Shown in pieces: positions 7,791 through 16,146 of a DNA stretch of 64,000 bases. The notes below the pieces were generated by a model. The model was not told where the DNA came from, did no database searches, and saw nothing but the letters and a program-made list of their open reading frames with translations. How positions within the stretch are numbered: position 1 is the stretch's first letter; each line of letters begins with the position of its first letter. Made by a program: the position numbers and the translations under genes. Location: the NCBI GenBank assembly GCA_965204155.1, contig OZ241971.1, forward strand, positions 434,001 to 498,000. Direction: 5' to 3'. The DNA comes from UBA6522 sp965204155 (GTDB lineage Bacteria > Pseudomonadota > Gammaproteobacteria > Steroidobacterales > Rariloculaceae).

Positions 7791-8630
7791 GTGAGCAAGG
7801 TGCTTGCGACCGTGATCGCGGGATGTTTCCTCGCCAGCCTCGCGGCACCGGCCGCAGCGCAATGGCCGCTCCATCCCGCGCCCGATGCGCCACGTACACC
7901 CGATGGACAAGTGGACATGGACGGCACCGTGGTCCGGCTGCCCAATGGCAAACCGGACTTTTCGGGCGTATGGAGCTTCGTGCGTTACGGCCAGCGTGGC
8001 GAGCAGGGCCGGCCGATCGGCGAACCGGTGCAGCCGCCGCCGGGTGTGCCTCCGTATGCGACGTTCTGGGAGCTGGGATTCGGAATCGAAGACGGCCTGC
8101 CCTATCAACCCTGGGCGAGGGAACTGAAGGCACAGCGCATGGCCGACGAATCGAAGGATCACCCGGACGCCTATTGCCTGCCCCTGGGCAACGTGCAGTT
8201 TCATACGCACTTGCAACCGCGGCAAGTCGTCCACCATCCGGACGTGCTGGTCATCCACTATGAAGCCAGCGCGGGCACCCGGCTGATTTTCACCGATGGC
8301 CGGCCCTTGCCCGACCGCAATCGCCTGATGTGGTGGTACGGATATTCCGTGGGCCACTGGGAGGGCGACGAACTGGTGGTGGAATCGACCCACTTCCGCG
8401 ACGGCGGCTGGCTCGATTACAACGGCAGTCCGCTGACGGATGATGCACGAGTCATCGAGCGGTTCCGGCGGCCCGACTTCGGGACCCTGGAAATCGACAT
8501 CACCGTGGATGATCCCGGGGCCTATACGGAACCCTTCACAGTACGAGTCGATCACCGGCTAATGCCGGACGACAACCTGATCGAATGGGTCTGCGAGAAC
8601 GAACAGTCGACGCAATACTTCGACCCTTGA
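7791..8630 (+). CDS. Secreted protein of unknown function, large partner of a DUF6152-like pair (locus A)
   Basis: About 279 residues from GTG 7791, chosen because GGAGAAAA lies just before it and the signal peptide (VLATVIAGCFLASLAAPAAAQ) then starts at the N-terminus; an ATG at 7740 is the alternative. After the signal comes PNGKPDFSGVWSF, a Cys-containing DAYCLPLGNVQF segment, and the block GYSVGHWEGDELVVESTHF with a following VIERFRRPDFGTLEIDITVDDPGAY. The same block recurs in the proteins at 32407-33417 and 35341-36192. Each time a DUF6152-like domain is next to it or fused to it. Probably periplasmic or surface; function unknown. Confidence 0.75.
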   Translation: MSKVLATVIAGCFLASLAAPAAAQWPLHPAPDAPRTPDGQVDMDGTVVRLPNGKPDFSGVWSFVRYGQRGEQGRPIGEPVQPPPGVPPYATFWELGFGIEDGLPYQPWARELKAQRMADESKDHPDAYCLPLGNVQFHTHLQPRQVVHHPDVLVIHYEASAGTRLIFTDGRPLPDRNRLMWWYGYSVGHWEGDELVVESTHFRDGGWLDYNGSPLTDDARVIERFRRPDFGTLEIDITVDDPGAYTEPFTVRVDHRLMPDDNLIEWVCENEQSTQYFDP

Positions 8631-8679
8631 TCCGGGAACACCGCTCCGTGCGGCTACTGCAACCAGGGAGAACCATCAC

Positions 8680-9141
8680 ATGACATTTCGGACTTCGGCG
8701 CTCCTGCCGACGCTCGCGCTGCGAGCCCGCAGGGTGTTCGGACTCATGCTCGTCACGGCGCCCCTCGCTGCCGCCGCCCACCACTCCTTCAGGGCGCAGT
8801 ACGACGCCGAGATCGTCGTCGAGGTGACGGGCACCATCACGGAAGTTGCCTGGACCAACCCGCATGCGCGCTTCTACGTCGCGGCCGAAGCCGACAGCGG
8901 TGAAACCGTCACCTGGGATTTCGAGCTTGCCAGCCCGAGCGCGCTATTCCGGCGGGGATGGAACATATCGTCACTGGAACCGGGAATGGAGGTCACCGTG
9001 GTCGCCTATCGCGCCCGCAACGCGCCGCACGTGGCGAATACGGCCATGATCACTTTCGAAAATGGCGAGCGCCTGATCGCGCTCGGCACCATCCCTCGGG
9101 ACCGATCTGTCCTTCCCGCACCTCATCAATCGGACGTTTGA
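8680..9141 (+). CDS. DUF6152-like secreted protein (locus A)
   Basis: 153 residues with an N-terminal signal region ending LVTAPLAAAAHHSF. The mature protein begins HHSFRAQYDAEIVVEVTGTI followed by EVAWTNPHARFYV, the pattern of proteins annotated DUF6152: a small beta-rich domain with an N-terminal His-His pair, possibly metal-binding. It starts 49 bases after the large partner, in the same direction, so the two are probably co-transcribed. A homologous domain is fused to the large partner at 32407-33417. No enzymatic role is known to me. The N-terminal His-His exposed after signal cleavage is the notable feature. Confidence 0.72.
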   Translation: MTFRTSALLPTLALRARRVFGLMLVTAPLAAAAHHSFRAQYDAEIVVEVTGTITEVAWTNPHARFYVAAEADSGETVTWDFELASPSALFRRGWNISSLEPGMEVTVVAYRARNAPHVANTAMITFENGERLIALGTIPRDRSVLPAPHQSDV

Positions 9142-9178
9142 CCGGCACGCCCTTCACGGCATCCCAGGTGGCTGACCC

Positions 9179-10603
9179 ATGACCATGCGCACGCGCTTCG
9201 CGCCAAGCCCCACGGGCGTTCTGCACATCGGCGGAGCCAGAACGGCCCTGTTCAACTGGCTCCTTGCCAGACGGCACGGCGGCGCCTTCGTGTTGCGGAT
9301 CGAAGATACGGATACCGAACGGTCCACGCGGGAATCCATCGATCAGATCATCGACGCCATGTCGTGGCTAGGGCTGGAGGCGGATGAGGGGCCGTTCCTG
9401 CAGACCGACCGTCTGGACCGCTATCGCGCCGTTGCACATCAACTGCTTGACGCCGGCCTCGCCTACCGTTGCTACTGCAGCCGCGAAGAACTCGCCGCGA
9501 TGCGGGAAGAACAGCGGTCGCGGGGCCTGAAACCGCGTTACGACGGCCGCTGGAGGTCACGCACAACCGCAGTCCCCGGCGTGGATCCCGTGGTGCGGTT
9601 CAAGAATCCGGTCGCAGGAAGCGTTCGCGTTCGCGACCGAATCCGCGGGGAGGTGGTCTTCGAGAACTCGGAACTGGACGACCTGGTGATCCTTCGATCC
9701 GACGGTATTCCCACCTACAACTTTTCGGTGGTGATCGACGATGCGGACATGGGAATTACGCACGTGGTCCGCGGCGACGACCATCTCAACAATACCCCCC
9801 GTCAGATCAACATCATGTCCGCGCTGGACCTCAGCCCGCCGGAGTACGCGCACGTACCCATGATCCTGGGCTCGGACGGCAGCCGGCTTTCCAAGCGTCA
9901 CGGGGCAGTGAACGTGGCAGATTACAGGGAGGCCGGATACCTGCCGGAAGCGGTCCTCAACTACATGGTTCGCCTGGGCTGGTCCCACGGCGACCAGGAA
10001 ATCTTCGAGGTGGACGAGATGATCCGGGCCTTCAGCCTGGAACAGGTCAATGAGTCGGCGGCGAGCTTCGACCCGGACAAATTTCTGTGGGTCAACGAAC
10101 AGTGGCTCAGGCGCGCCCCCAACCACCACCTCGCACCCTTGCTGGCAACGTATTTGGAAGGCGCAGGTGTGGAAAGCGTTGGCCTGGCAGCGACGCCGCC
10201 ACTGGAGGAAATCGTCGACGTGCAGCGCCACAGGGCAAAAACACTGGTCGAGATGGCCGAAAAGAGCCTGTTCATCTACAGGGCGGTGGAAGCGTATGCT
10301 CCCAAGGCCGCCAAACAGCATTTGCGCGGCGTCGCATTGCCGGTTCTGAAGCGCCTCCACGAGCGTCTGGGGGAGTTGGGCGAGTGGACCGTGGAGTCGA
10401 CTCAGGCCGCGGTGGAGTCAGTCGCAGGGGAACTGGAACTCAAGATGGGCAAGGTCGCCCAGCCGCTACGGGTCGCGGTCACCGGAGAATCGGCTTCACC
10501 GGGGATCGGACAGACGCTGGCCCTCATCGGCCGCGAGAAGACGCTGCGACGCCTGGTTCGAGCCGTGGAGTTCGTAAAGGCCCGGATGGCCCGGGCCCAG
10601 TAG
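9179..10603 (+). CDS. gltX: Glutamyl-tRNA synthetase
   Basis: 474 residues, the usual bacterial length. The class I signatures are present: FAPSPTGVLHIGGARTALFN (HIGH-type box, residues 6-25) and SDGSRLSKRHGAVNVADY (KMSKS-type box near residue 237). It charges tRNA-Glu with glutamate in the cytoplasm. An ATG two codons downstream (MRTRFAPSP) is an equally good start. The gene is convergent with ugd. It follows the DUF6152-like gene by 37 bases but is not functionally linked to it. Confidence 0.97.
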   Translation: MTMRTRFAPSPTGVLHIGGARTALFNWLLARRHGGAFVLRIEDTDTERSTRESIDQIIDAMSWLGLEADEGPFLQTDRLDRYRAVAHQLLDAGLAYRCYCSREELAAMREEQRSRGLKPRYDGRWRSRTTAVPGVDPVVRFKNPVAGSVRVRDRIRGEVVFENSELDDLVILRSDGIPTYNFSVVIDDADMGITHVVRGDDHLNNTPRQINIMSALDLSPPEYAHVPMILGSDGSRLSKRHGAVNVADYREAGYLPEAVLNYMVRLGWSHGDQEIFEVDEMIRAFSLEQVNESAASFDPDKFLWVNEQWLRRAPNHHLAPLLATYLEGAGVESVGLAATPPLEEIVDVQRHRAKTLVEMAEKSLFIYRAVEAYAPKAAKQHLRGVALPVLKRLHERLGELGEWTVESTQAAVESVAGELELKMGKVAQPLRVAVTGESASPGIGQTLALIGREKTLRRLVRAVEFVKARMARAQ

Positions 10604-10668
10604 ATCCGCCCGGCCATCGTTCGTTGCTCGGCAGAGATTGTTGTGTTGGCGGTCGTGGCTGGCATGAA

Positions 10669-12009
10669 TCACGGGGGTGATCCCGTTGTACCCCGTCCGA
10701 CGCCGAAGTACTCGAACCCGATCTGCTTCATATGCTCCGGCTCGAAGACGTTTCGGCCGTCGAAAATGACGGGAGCTTTCAGCGAGGACCTGAGGACACC
10801 GAAGTCTGGGCTGCGGAATTCCCGCCATTCGGTGGCGATCGCCAGCGCGTCGGCCCCTTGCACGGCCTCATCGGCGCTCGGACACAGGACCAGACGCGAC
10901 TGGTCGGCGTAGAGACGACGGGCCGCGTCCATGGCCACCGGGTCGTACGCGCGCACCGTACACCCGGCCTCCCACAGCGCCTCCATCAGGGTTCGGCTCG
11001 AGGCTTCCCGCATATCGTCCGTATTGGGCTTGAACGAAAGTCCCCAGAGTGCAATCGCCCTGCCCTCCAACTGCCCGCCGAAATAATCGGAAATCCAGTC
11101 GAACAGAAGACGCTGCTGGCGTAAATTGACGCGTTGCACCGCCTGCATGAGTTCCAGGCCGCGACCTGCCGCCTCCGACGATGACACCAGCGCCCTCACG
11201 TCCTTGGGCAAGCAGGATCCCCCGAAACCGCATCCCGGATAGATGTAGCGATACCCTATGCGGGGATCGGAACCGATTCCCACGCGCACGCTCTCGATGT
11301 CCGCGCCGACACGTTCGGCGATACCGGCCATCTCGTTCATGAAGCTGATTCGCGTTGCCAGCATCGCGTTGGCCGCGTACTTCGTCAGCTCCGCGGATCG
11401 GGGGTCCATGACGATCACCCGATCATGGTTGCGGTTGAATGGCTCGTACAACGCCTTGAGGGATTCGGCCGCGCGAGCGTTGCCGGTCCCGATGATGATC
11501 CGGTCGGGCTTCATGAAATCCGCGACGGCGGCGCCCTCCTTCAGGAATTCGGGGTTGGCGATTACGTCGAATTCCAGGTCCACGCCGCGCGCGTCGAGCG
11601 CTTCCTCAACCGTGGCGCGAACCCGATCGGCCGTTCCTACGGGCACGGTGGACTTGTTCACGATGATGCGATAGCCGTTCATATGACGGCCGATCGAACG
11701 GGCGGCCGACAGGACGTGCCGCACGTCCGCGGATCCGTCCTCGAGAGGCGGCGTACCCACCGCAATGAACTGAAACGGACCGAACTCCGCTCCGCTCGCA
11801 ACGTCCGCGGTGAACTGCAGGCGCCCGGTCTCCAGGCCGCGGTCCAGCACGCCCTTGAGGCTGGGTTCGTACATGGGCAGTTCGCCGCTCTGAAGGCGGG
11901 CGACCCTGTCTTCGTCAATGTCGACGCAGAGCGTCTGGTTGCCCGCCTCGGCAAGACACGCAGCGGTGACCAATCCCACGTAACCGGAACCGTAGATGGT
12001 TATTTGCAT
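10669..12009 (-). CDS. ugd: UDP-glucose 6-dehydrogenase
   Basis: 446 residues from the ATG at 12009, where the protein begins with the NAD-binding MQITIYGSGYVGLVTAACLA. The catalytic region is GCGFGGSCLPKDVRAL with the nucleophilic Cys near residue 260. The C-terminal UDP-binding domain contains LSFKPNTDDMREASS. It oxidises UDP-glucose to UDP-glucuronate with two NAD+, supplying precursors for capsule, exopolysaccharide or LPS. The nearby UDP-glucuronate-type epimerase, DegT aminotransferase and pgi make a small UDP-sugar region. Confidence 0.95.
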   Translation of the reverse strand: MQITIYGSGYVGLVTAACLAEAGNQTLCVDIDEDRVARLQSGELPMYEPSLKGVLDRGLETGRLQFTADVASGAEFGPFQFIAVGTPPLEDGSADVRHVLSAARSIGRHMNGYRIIVNKSTVPVGTADRVRATVEEALDARGVDLEFDVIANPEFLKEGAAVADFMKPDRIIIGTGNARAAESLKALYEPFNRNHDRVIVMDPRSAELTKYAANAMLATRISFMNEMAGIAERVGADIESVRVGIGSDPRIGYRYIYPGCGFGGSCLPKDVRALVSSSEAAGRGLELMQAVQRVNLRQQRLLFDWISDYFGGQLEGRAIALWGLSFKPNTDDMREASSRTLMEALWEAGCTVRAYDPVAMDAARRLYADQSRLVLCPSADEAVQGADALAIATEWREFRSPDFGVLRSSLKAPVIFDGRNVFEPEHMKQIGFEYFGVGRGTTGSPP

Positions 12010-12226
12010 GGGAATCCGCCCGGTAGGCTGCTGGAGCAAACGGCGCGAGTATAACGCGCGCATGTGACAACTCGTCCGCCGACCGTGGCATCGTGCCTCT
12101 TTACTCCGTACCCTCCCGGTCAAGTGGAACTGCGACGCTGCAGCTCGGATGCGCACCGCTGTCAGGAGCAACGCTTGCCACAGCTGGCCGTCTCGTCGAA
12201 AATAGGTTTTCGGCAAAGTCCATTCA

Positions 12227-12301
12227 GGGCGATTAGCTCAGCGGGAGAGCGCTCCCCTCACACGGGAGAGGTCGCTGGTTCAAACCCAGCATCGCCCACC
12301 A
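12227..12301 (+). tRNA. tRNA-Val (anticodon CAC)
   Basis: 75 bases including encoded CCA. The acceptor stem GGGCGAT pairs with ATCGCCC (12291-12297). D-stem GCTC/GAGC, anticodon stem CTCCC/GGGAG around loop CTCACAC (anticodon CAC, reads GUG), and T-arm with GGTTCAAACC are all intact. It lies between the ugd start and the convergent DegT gene end. The second tRNA-Val in this window has anticodon UAC. Confidence 0.95.
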
Positions 12302-12317
12302 CCTGCCCCGGGGTCCT

Positions 12318-13439
12318 TCAGGCGCGCATCAGCGCGTCACGCAGCGCAGTAACCACGCGGTGCTGATCCTCTTCCTCCAGGTAGGCGTGCATCGGCAGGC
12401 TGATGACTCGCCGGGCCACAGCCTCGGCAACCGGAAACTGCCGGCTTGCGTCCCCCGCCGCGTACGCCGGCTGCCGATGCAGCGGCACCGGGTAGTGAAC
12501 TGCTGTTGGGATGTCCCTTGACGACATGAACTCCCTGACCGCAGATCGGTTGGGCACCTCGATCGTGAACTGGGCGAAGACCGAGCGATTATGCGGCTCC
12601 ACGTACGGCGGGCGCACCACGCGCTCCGGGGCGCAGTCTGCGAAAGCCTCCTCGATCAGCACGCCATATCGCTGCGCCACCTCCTGCCTTGCGTCCAGTT
12701 CGTCCTCGAAGACATCGAGTTTTGCCAGCAGGATGGCCGCCTGCAGCGTTGCCATGCGGCCGTTAAGCCCCACCCGGACATGATGGTAGCTCCGGTCCTG
12801 ACCATGCACCCGAAGTTCCCTGGCCATCCGGGCCAGATCCTCGTCTTCCGCAAACACGGCACCGCCTTCGCCGTAGCATCCCAGCGGCTTGGAGGGATAG
12901 AACGAGGCGGCGGCCAGAGGGCTCAGCGCGCAGGAATATCGTTCCTTGTATGTAGCGCCCAGGCTCTGGGCCGCGTCTTCGATTACCGCGATACCGTCGC
13001 GTTCGCCGATCTCGTTGATCCGGTCGAAATCGGCGCATTGCCCGTACAGGGAGACGGGCATGATCGCCCGCGTGCGCTCGGTTACTGCGGGTTCGATCAA
13101 ACCCGGATCGATGTTGAATGTGCGCCGGTCGATATCGACGAACACGGGCGTCGCCCCCAAGAGGGCGATGGCCTCGGCGGTGGCAATGAAGGTAAAGGGG
13201 GTCGTGATCACTTCATCGCCCGGACCGATGTCCAGCGCCATCAACGCGATCAGCAGCGCGTCCGTTCCGCTGGAGACGGATACGCAGTGGTTCGCGCCCA
13301 CGAAATCCGCCAGACGTTCTTCCAGTTCGCCGACTTCAGCGCCCAGGACGAACTGACCATGATCGAGCACGGCCTGAATTCGCCGATTGATCGGCTCGCG
13401 GAGCCGCCAATACTGAGTCTTGAGATCGATGAAATCCAT
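12318..13439 (-). CDS. DegT/DnrJ/EryC1-family sugar aminotransferase
   Basis: 373 residues; starts at ATG 13439 (MDFIDLKTQYWRL). PLP-dependent fold type I: SSGTDALLIALMAL near residue 60, VIEDAAQSLGATYK with the PLP-ring Asp, and ASFYPSKPLGCYGEGGAVF with the Schiff-base Lys near residue 185. The late segment ETH-like AVHYPVPLHRQPAY is typical of WbpE/WlbC-type enzymes that aminate UDP-3-keto sugars. With ugd and the epimerase next door it probably makes an amino-sugar nucleotide for surface polysaccharide. Exact product not assignable. Eight bases separate its start from the pgi stop upstream. Confidence 0.88.
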   Translation of the reverse strand: MDFIDLKTQYWRLREPINRRIQAVLDHGQFVLGAEVGELEERLADFVGANHCVSVSSGTDALLIALMALDIGPGDEVITTPFTFIATAEAIALLGATPVFVDIDRRTFNIDPGLIEPAVTERTRAIMPVSLYGQCADFDRINEIGERDGIAVIEDAAQSLGATYKERYSCALSPLAAASFYPSKPLGCYGEGGAVFAEDEDLARMARELRVHGQDRSYHHVRVGLNGRMATLQAAILLAKLDVFEDELDARQEVAQRYGVLIEEAFADCAPERVVRPPYVEPHNRSVFAQFTIEVPNRSAVREFMSSRDIPTAVHYPVPLHRQPAYAAGDASRQFPVAEAVARRVISLPMHAYLEEEDQHRVVTALRDALMRA

Positions 13440-13447
13440 GCCGCCGG

Positions 13448-15046
13448 TTACCTGCGCCACGAACGCCACCTGGCAAGCGCAGGCGCGATGATCGGCGGCA
13501 AGGCGTCCCTTGTCCCGGATTCCTGCAAACCGGAAGCCAGGCTCTTGCCCAGCTCCACCCCCCACTGGTCGAAGCTGTTGACGTCCCAGATCACCCCCTG
13601 GGTGAAGACCTTGTGCTCGTACAGGGCGATGAGCTTGCCTAGCGTGGCGGGGTCCAGTTGCCGGAACAGGATCAGGCTGGTCGGCCGGTTGCCCGTGTAG
13701 TCCCTGTGCGGGTCGGCGTTGCTGCCCGCGGGATCGCCGGAAGCCAGTGCCCACGCCTGGGCAAGGCAGTTCACGGCAGCCAGATCCTGCTGCTCCTGCC
13801 GATCCACCAGCGAACCGGCAGGCAGGAGAAAGTCTGCCGAGACCGGATCCGTGCCCTGGTGCAGAAGCTGGTAGAACGAATGCTGGGCGTTGGAGCCGGG
13901 TTCGCCCCAGATCACCGGGGCGGTGGCGCACTCCACGGGCTCGCCACCGCGGCGCACGGACTTGCCGTTGCTTTCCATTTCCAACTGCTGGAGATAGGCT
14001 GGCAGGCGGCGCAGGTGGTCATCGTAGGGCAGCACCGCATGGTTCGCGGCGCCCAGGAAGTTACGGTTCCAGATTCCCGCAAGCGCCAGCAGGACGGGCA
14101 GGTTGCGATTCAGCGGTGCGGAGCGGAAATGTTCGTCCATTTCATGTGCGCCGGCCAGAAACCCGGCAAAGTTCTGCCAGCCAATGGCCAGGGCCACGAG
14201 CAGTCCTACCGCGGAGCAGACCGAATACCGTCCGCCAACCCAATCCCAGAGTTCCAGGCGACGCTCCGGCGCCACTCCGAAATCGTCCATCGCCCTGTGG
14301 TTCGTGGATACCGCCACGAATTGGGCGGCCACCGCGTCCGCTCCGCCCCGTTGCAGCAACCATTCGCGGATCCCCCGGGCGTTGGTCAGCGTCTCCAGGG
14401 TCGTGAACGTCTTGGAGCAGACGACGAACAGCGTGGTTTCGGGATCGACGGTTTGCAAGACCCGGGCCAACTGGACGCCGTCGACACTGGACACGAAGTG
14501 AACACCCAGCCCGGGCATTCGATAACGATCCAGTGCTTCCACCGCCATCACGATGCCCAGGTCGGAACCTCCGATACCGACATTGACGACATCGGTGATG
14601 CGCCGGCCGGTGTAGCCCTTCAGCAATCCGCCATGCAGCGAGTCAGCCAGCACCCGCATCTTCTCCAGTTCGGCCACCACAAGGGGCATGACGTCCTCCC
14701 CCTCCAGCGCCAACGGGCGGTCGGCCGGGCGGCGGAGCGCGACGTGCAGGGCGGCGCGCTCTTCGGTGTTGTTGATCCGCTCGCCCCGAAACATTCGCTC
14801 GATCCAGTCGGGCAGTCGCGTCTGTTCGGCAAGTTCCAGCAACAACTGCAGGGCCCGGGCATCGAGCCGCTGTCGGCTGAGGTCCAGCCAGAGCCCCTCA
14901 GCCTCCGTGCACAACTGGCGATCGCGGTCGGGTTCCTTCTCGCAAAGCTCAGCGATGGACACAGGCGCAAGTTCGCCGACGTGCCGCGCAAGCGCGGCCC
15001 AGGCTTCGGTACGCGGTCCGTACGATTCTTCGCTCATGGATGGCAT
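13448..15046 (-). CDS. pgi: Glucose-6-phosphate isomerase
   Basis: About 532 residues from ATG 15046 (an ATG three codons later is possible; neither has a strong ribosome site). PGI signatures are present: NVGIGGSDLGIVMAVEAL, VVCSKTFTTLETLTNA, GGRYSVCSAVGLLVALAIGW, GEPGSNAQHSFYQLLHQG with catalytic Glu/His, and the late KVFTQGVIWDVNSFDQWGVELGK with the catalytic Lys. It interconverts glucose-6-P and fructose-6-P in the cytoplasm. It sits between the epimerase and the aminotransferase genes, all on the minus strand, linking central sugar phosphate to the UDP-sugar genes. Confidence 0.95.
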   Translation of the reverse strand: MPSMSEESYGPRTEAWAALARHVGELAPVSIAELCEKEPDRDRQLCTEAEGLWLDLSRQRLDARALQLLLELAEQTRLPDWIERMFRGERINNTEERAALHVALRRPADRPLALEGEDVMPLVVAELEKMRVLADSLHGGLLKGYTGRRITDVVNVGIGGSDLGIVMAVEALDRYRMPGLGVHFVSSVDGVQLARVLQTVDPETTLFVVCSKTFTTLETLTNARGIREWLLQRGGADAVAAQFVAVSTNHRAMDDFGVAPERRLELWDWVGGRYSVCSAVGLLVALAIGWQNFAGFLAGAHEMDEHFRSAPLNRNLPVLLALAGIWNRNFLGAANHAVLPYDDHLRRLPAYLQQLEMESNGKSVRRGGEPVECATAPVIWGEPGSNAQHSFYQLLHQGTDPVSADFLLPAGSLVDRQEQQDLAAVNCLAQAWALASGDPAGSNADPHRDYTGNRPTSLILFRQLDPATLGKLIALYEHKVFTQGVIWDVNSFDQWGVELGKSLASGLQESGTRDALPPIIAPALARWRSWRR

Positions 15047-15081
15047 CGCTGTATGCACACCGGACCCGATAACCGCGACGG

Positions 15082-16095
15082 TTACGAGCGATCCCCGTAG
15101 AAGTCCAGATACCAGTCCACGAAACGCTTCACACCCTCCTCCAGCGATGTGGTTGGCCGGTAGCCGATTTCGGCCTCCAGTTCCGCGACATCTCCCCAGG
15201 TCTCGTGCACGTCCCCGGGCTGCATCGGCAGCAAATTCCTGCTGGCCTTTCGTCCAAGAGTCATCTCGAGAATCTCCACCAACCGCGCAAGGGCCGCCGG
15301 TTGCCCGGCGCTGATATTGTAAAGCCGGTAGGGCGCGGGGCTGGTGGAGGGGTCCGGAACGTCTCCGTCCCAACCGGCGCCGGGCTGAGGCGGCCGGTCG
15401 AGCAGCCCAATCACCGCGCGGACCGTGTCGTCGACGTAGGTAAAGTCGCGGCGGTGGTTGCCGTGGTTGTAGAGGTCGATGGGGCGGCCTTCGAGAATTT
15501 CCCTCGTAAACCGGAACACCGCCATGTCCGGCCGCCCGAACGGGCCGTACACCGTGAAGAACCGCAGCCCCGTCACCGGCAACCCGTACAGGCTCGCGTA
15601 ACTGTGGGCCATCATTTCACCGGATTTCTTGGTGGCCGCGTAGAGCGACAACGGGTGATCCGCGCCCTGACGCACGGAAAAGGGCAAGCGGGCATTGGCG
15701 CCATAGACCGAACTGGTGGAAGCGAAAACCAGGTGCTCGACCTCCGTGTGGCGGCAACCCTCAAGGACCGTCAATGTACCGAGAATGTTGCTTCGGACAT
15801 AGGGAAAGGGATTTGCAATGCTGTGCCTTACCCCCGGTTGGGCTCCGAGATGAACCACTCGCCGGAACCCTTGGGCGGCGAACAACTCCGCCACGCGGTC
15901 CCGGTCGGACAGGTCCAGGTGCACGAACCGAAAGCCCGCGGCGCTCCGCAGAATGTCCAGCCGCGCGTGCTTCAACCGTACGTCGTAGTACTCGTTGAGG
16001 CTGTCCAGCCCCACGACCTCGTCGCCCCGATCCAGCAGCACCTTCGCCGTGTGGAAGCCGATAAAACCGGCCGCCCCGGTGACCAGTACCTTCAT
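15082..16095 (-). CDS. NAD-dependent epimerase, UDP-glucuronate 4-epimerase type
   Basis: 337 residues. The extended-SDR Rossmann motif TGAAGFIGFHTAKVLL is at the N-terminus; LDSLNEYYDVRLKHARL is typical of UDP-glucuronate epimerases. Catalytic residues are in ASTSSVYG and the YAATK motif (Tyr/Lys) near residues 145-150, and RFFTVYGPFGRPDMAVFRF is the substrate-binding segment. It likely converts UDP-glucuronate (product of Ugd) to UDP-galacturonate for a polysaccharide. The pgi gene follows after 35 bases. Other UDP-sugar epimerases of this family cannot be excluded. Confidence 0.88.
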   Translation of the reverse strand: MKVLVTGAAGFIGFHTAKVLLDRGDEVVGLDSLNEYYDVRLKHARLDILRSAAGFRFVHLDLSDRDRVAELFAAQGFRRVVHLGAQPGVRHSIANPFPYVRSNILGTLTVLEGCRHTEVEHLVFASTSSVYGANARLPFSVRQGADHPLSLYAATKKSGEMMAHSYASLYGLPVTGLRFFTVYGPFGRPDMAVFRFTREILEGRPIDLYNHGNHRRDFTYVDDTVRAVIGLLDRPPQPGAGWDGDVPDPSTSPAPYRLYNISAGQPAALARLVEILEMTLGRKASRNLLPMQPGDVHETWGDVAELEAEIGYRPTTSLEEGVKRFVDWYLDFYGDRS

Positions 16096-16146
16096 GCCCG
16101 CCGCACCGGTCGCGTCATGGCGCCGGCACTGCCCGGGGGCCGATTC

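Noticed and set aside
13439..13931. Long N-terminal extension of the DegT aminotransferase
   Set aside because: The frame stays open upstream but overlaps pgi; the recognisable protein begins at MDFIDLK, so ATG 13439 was used.
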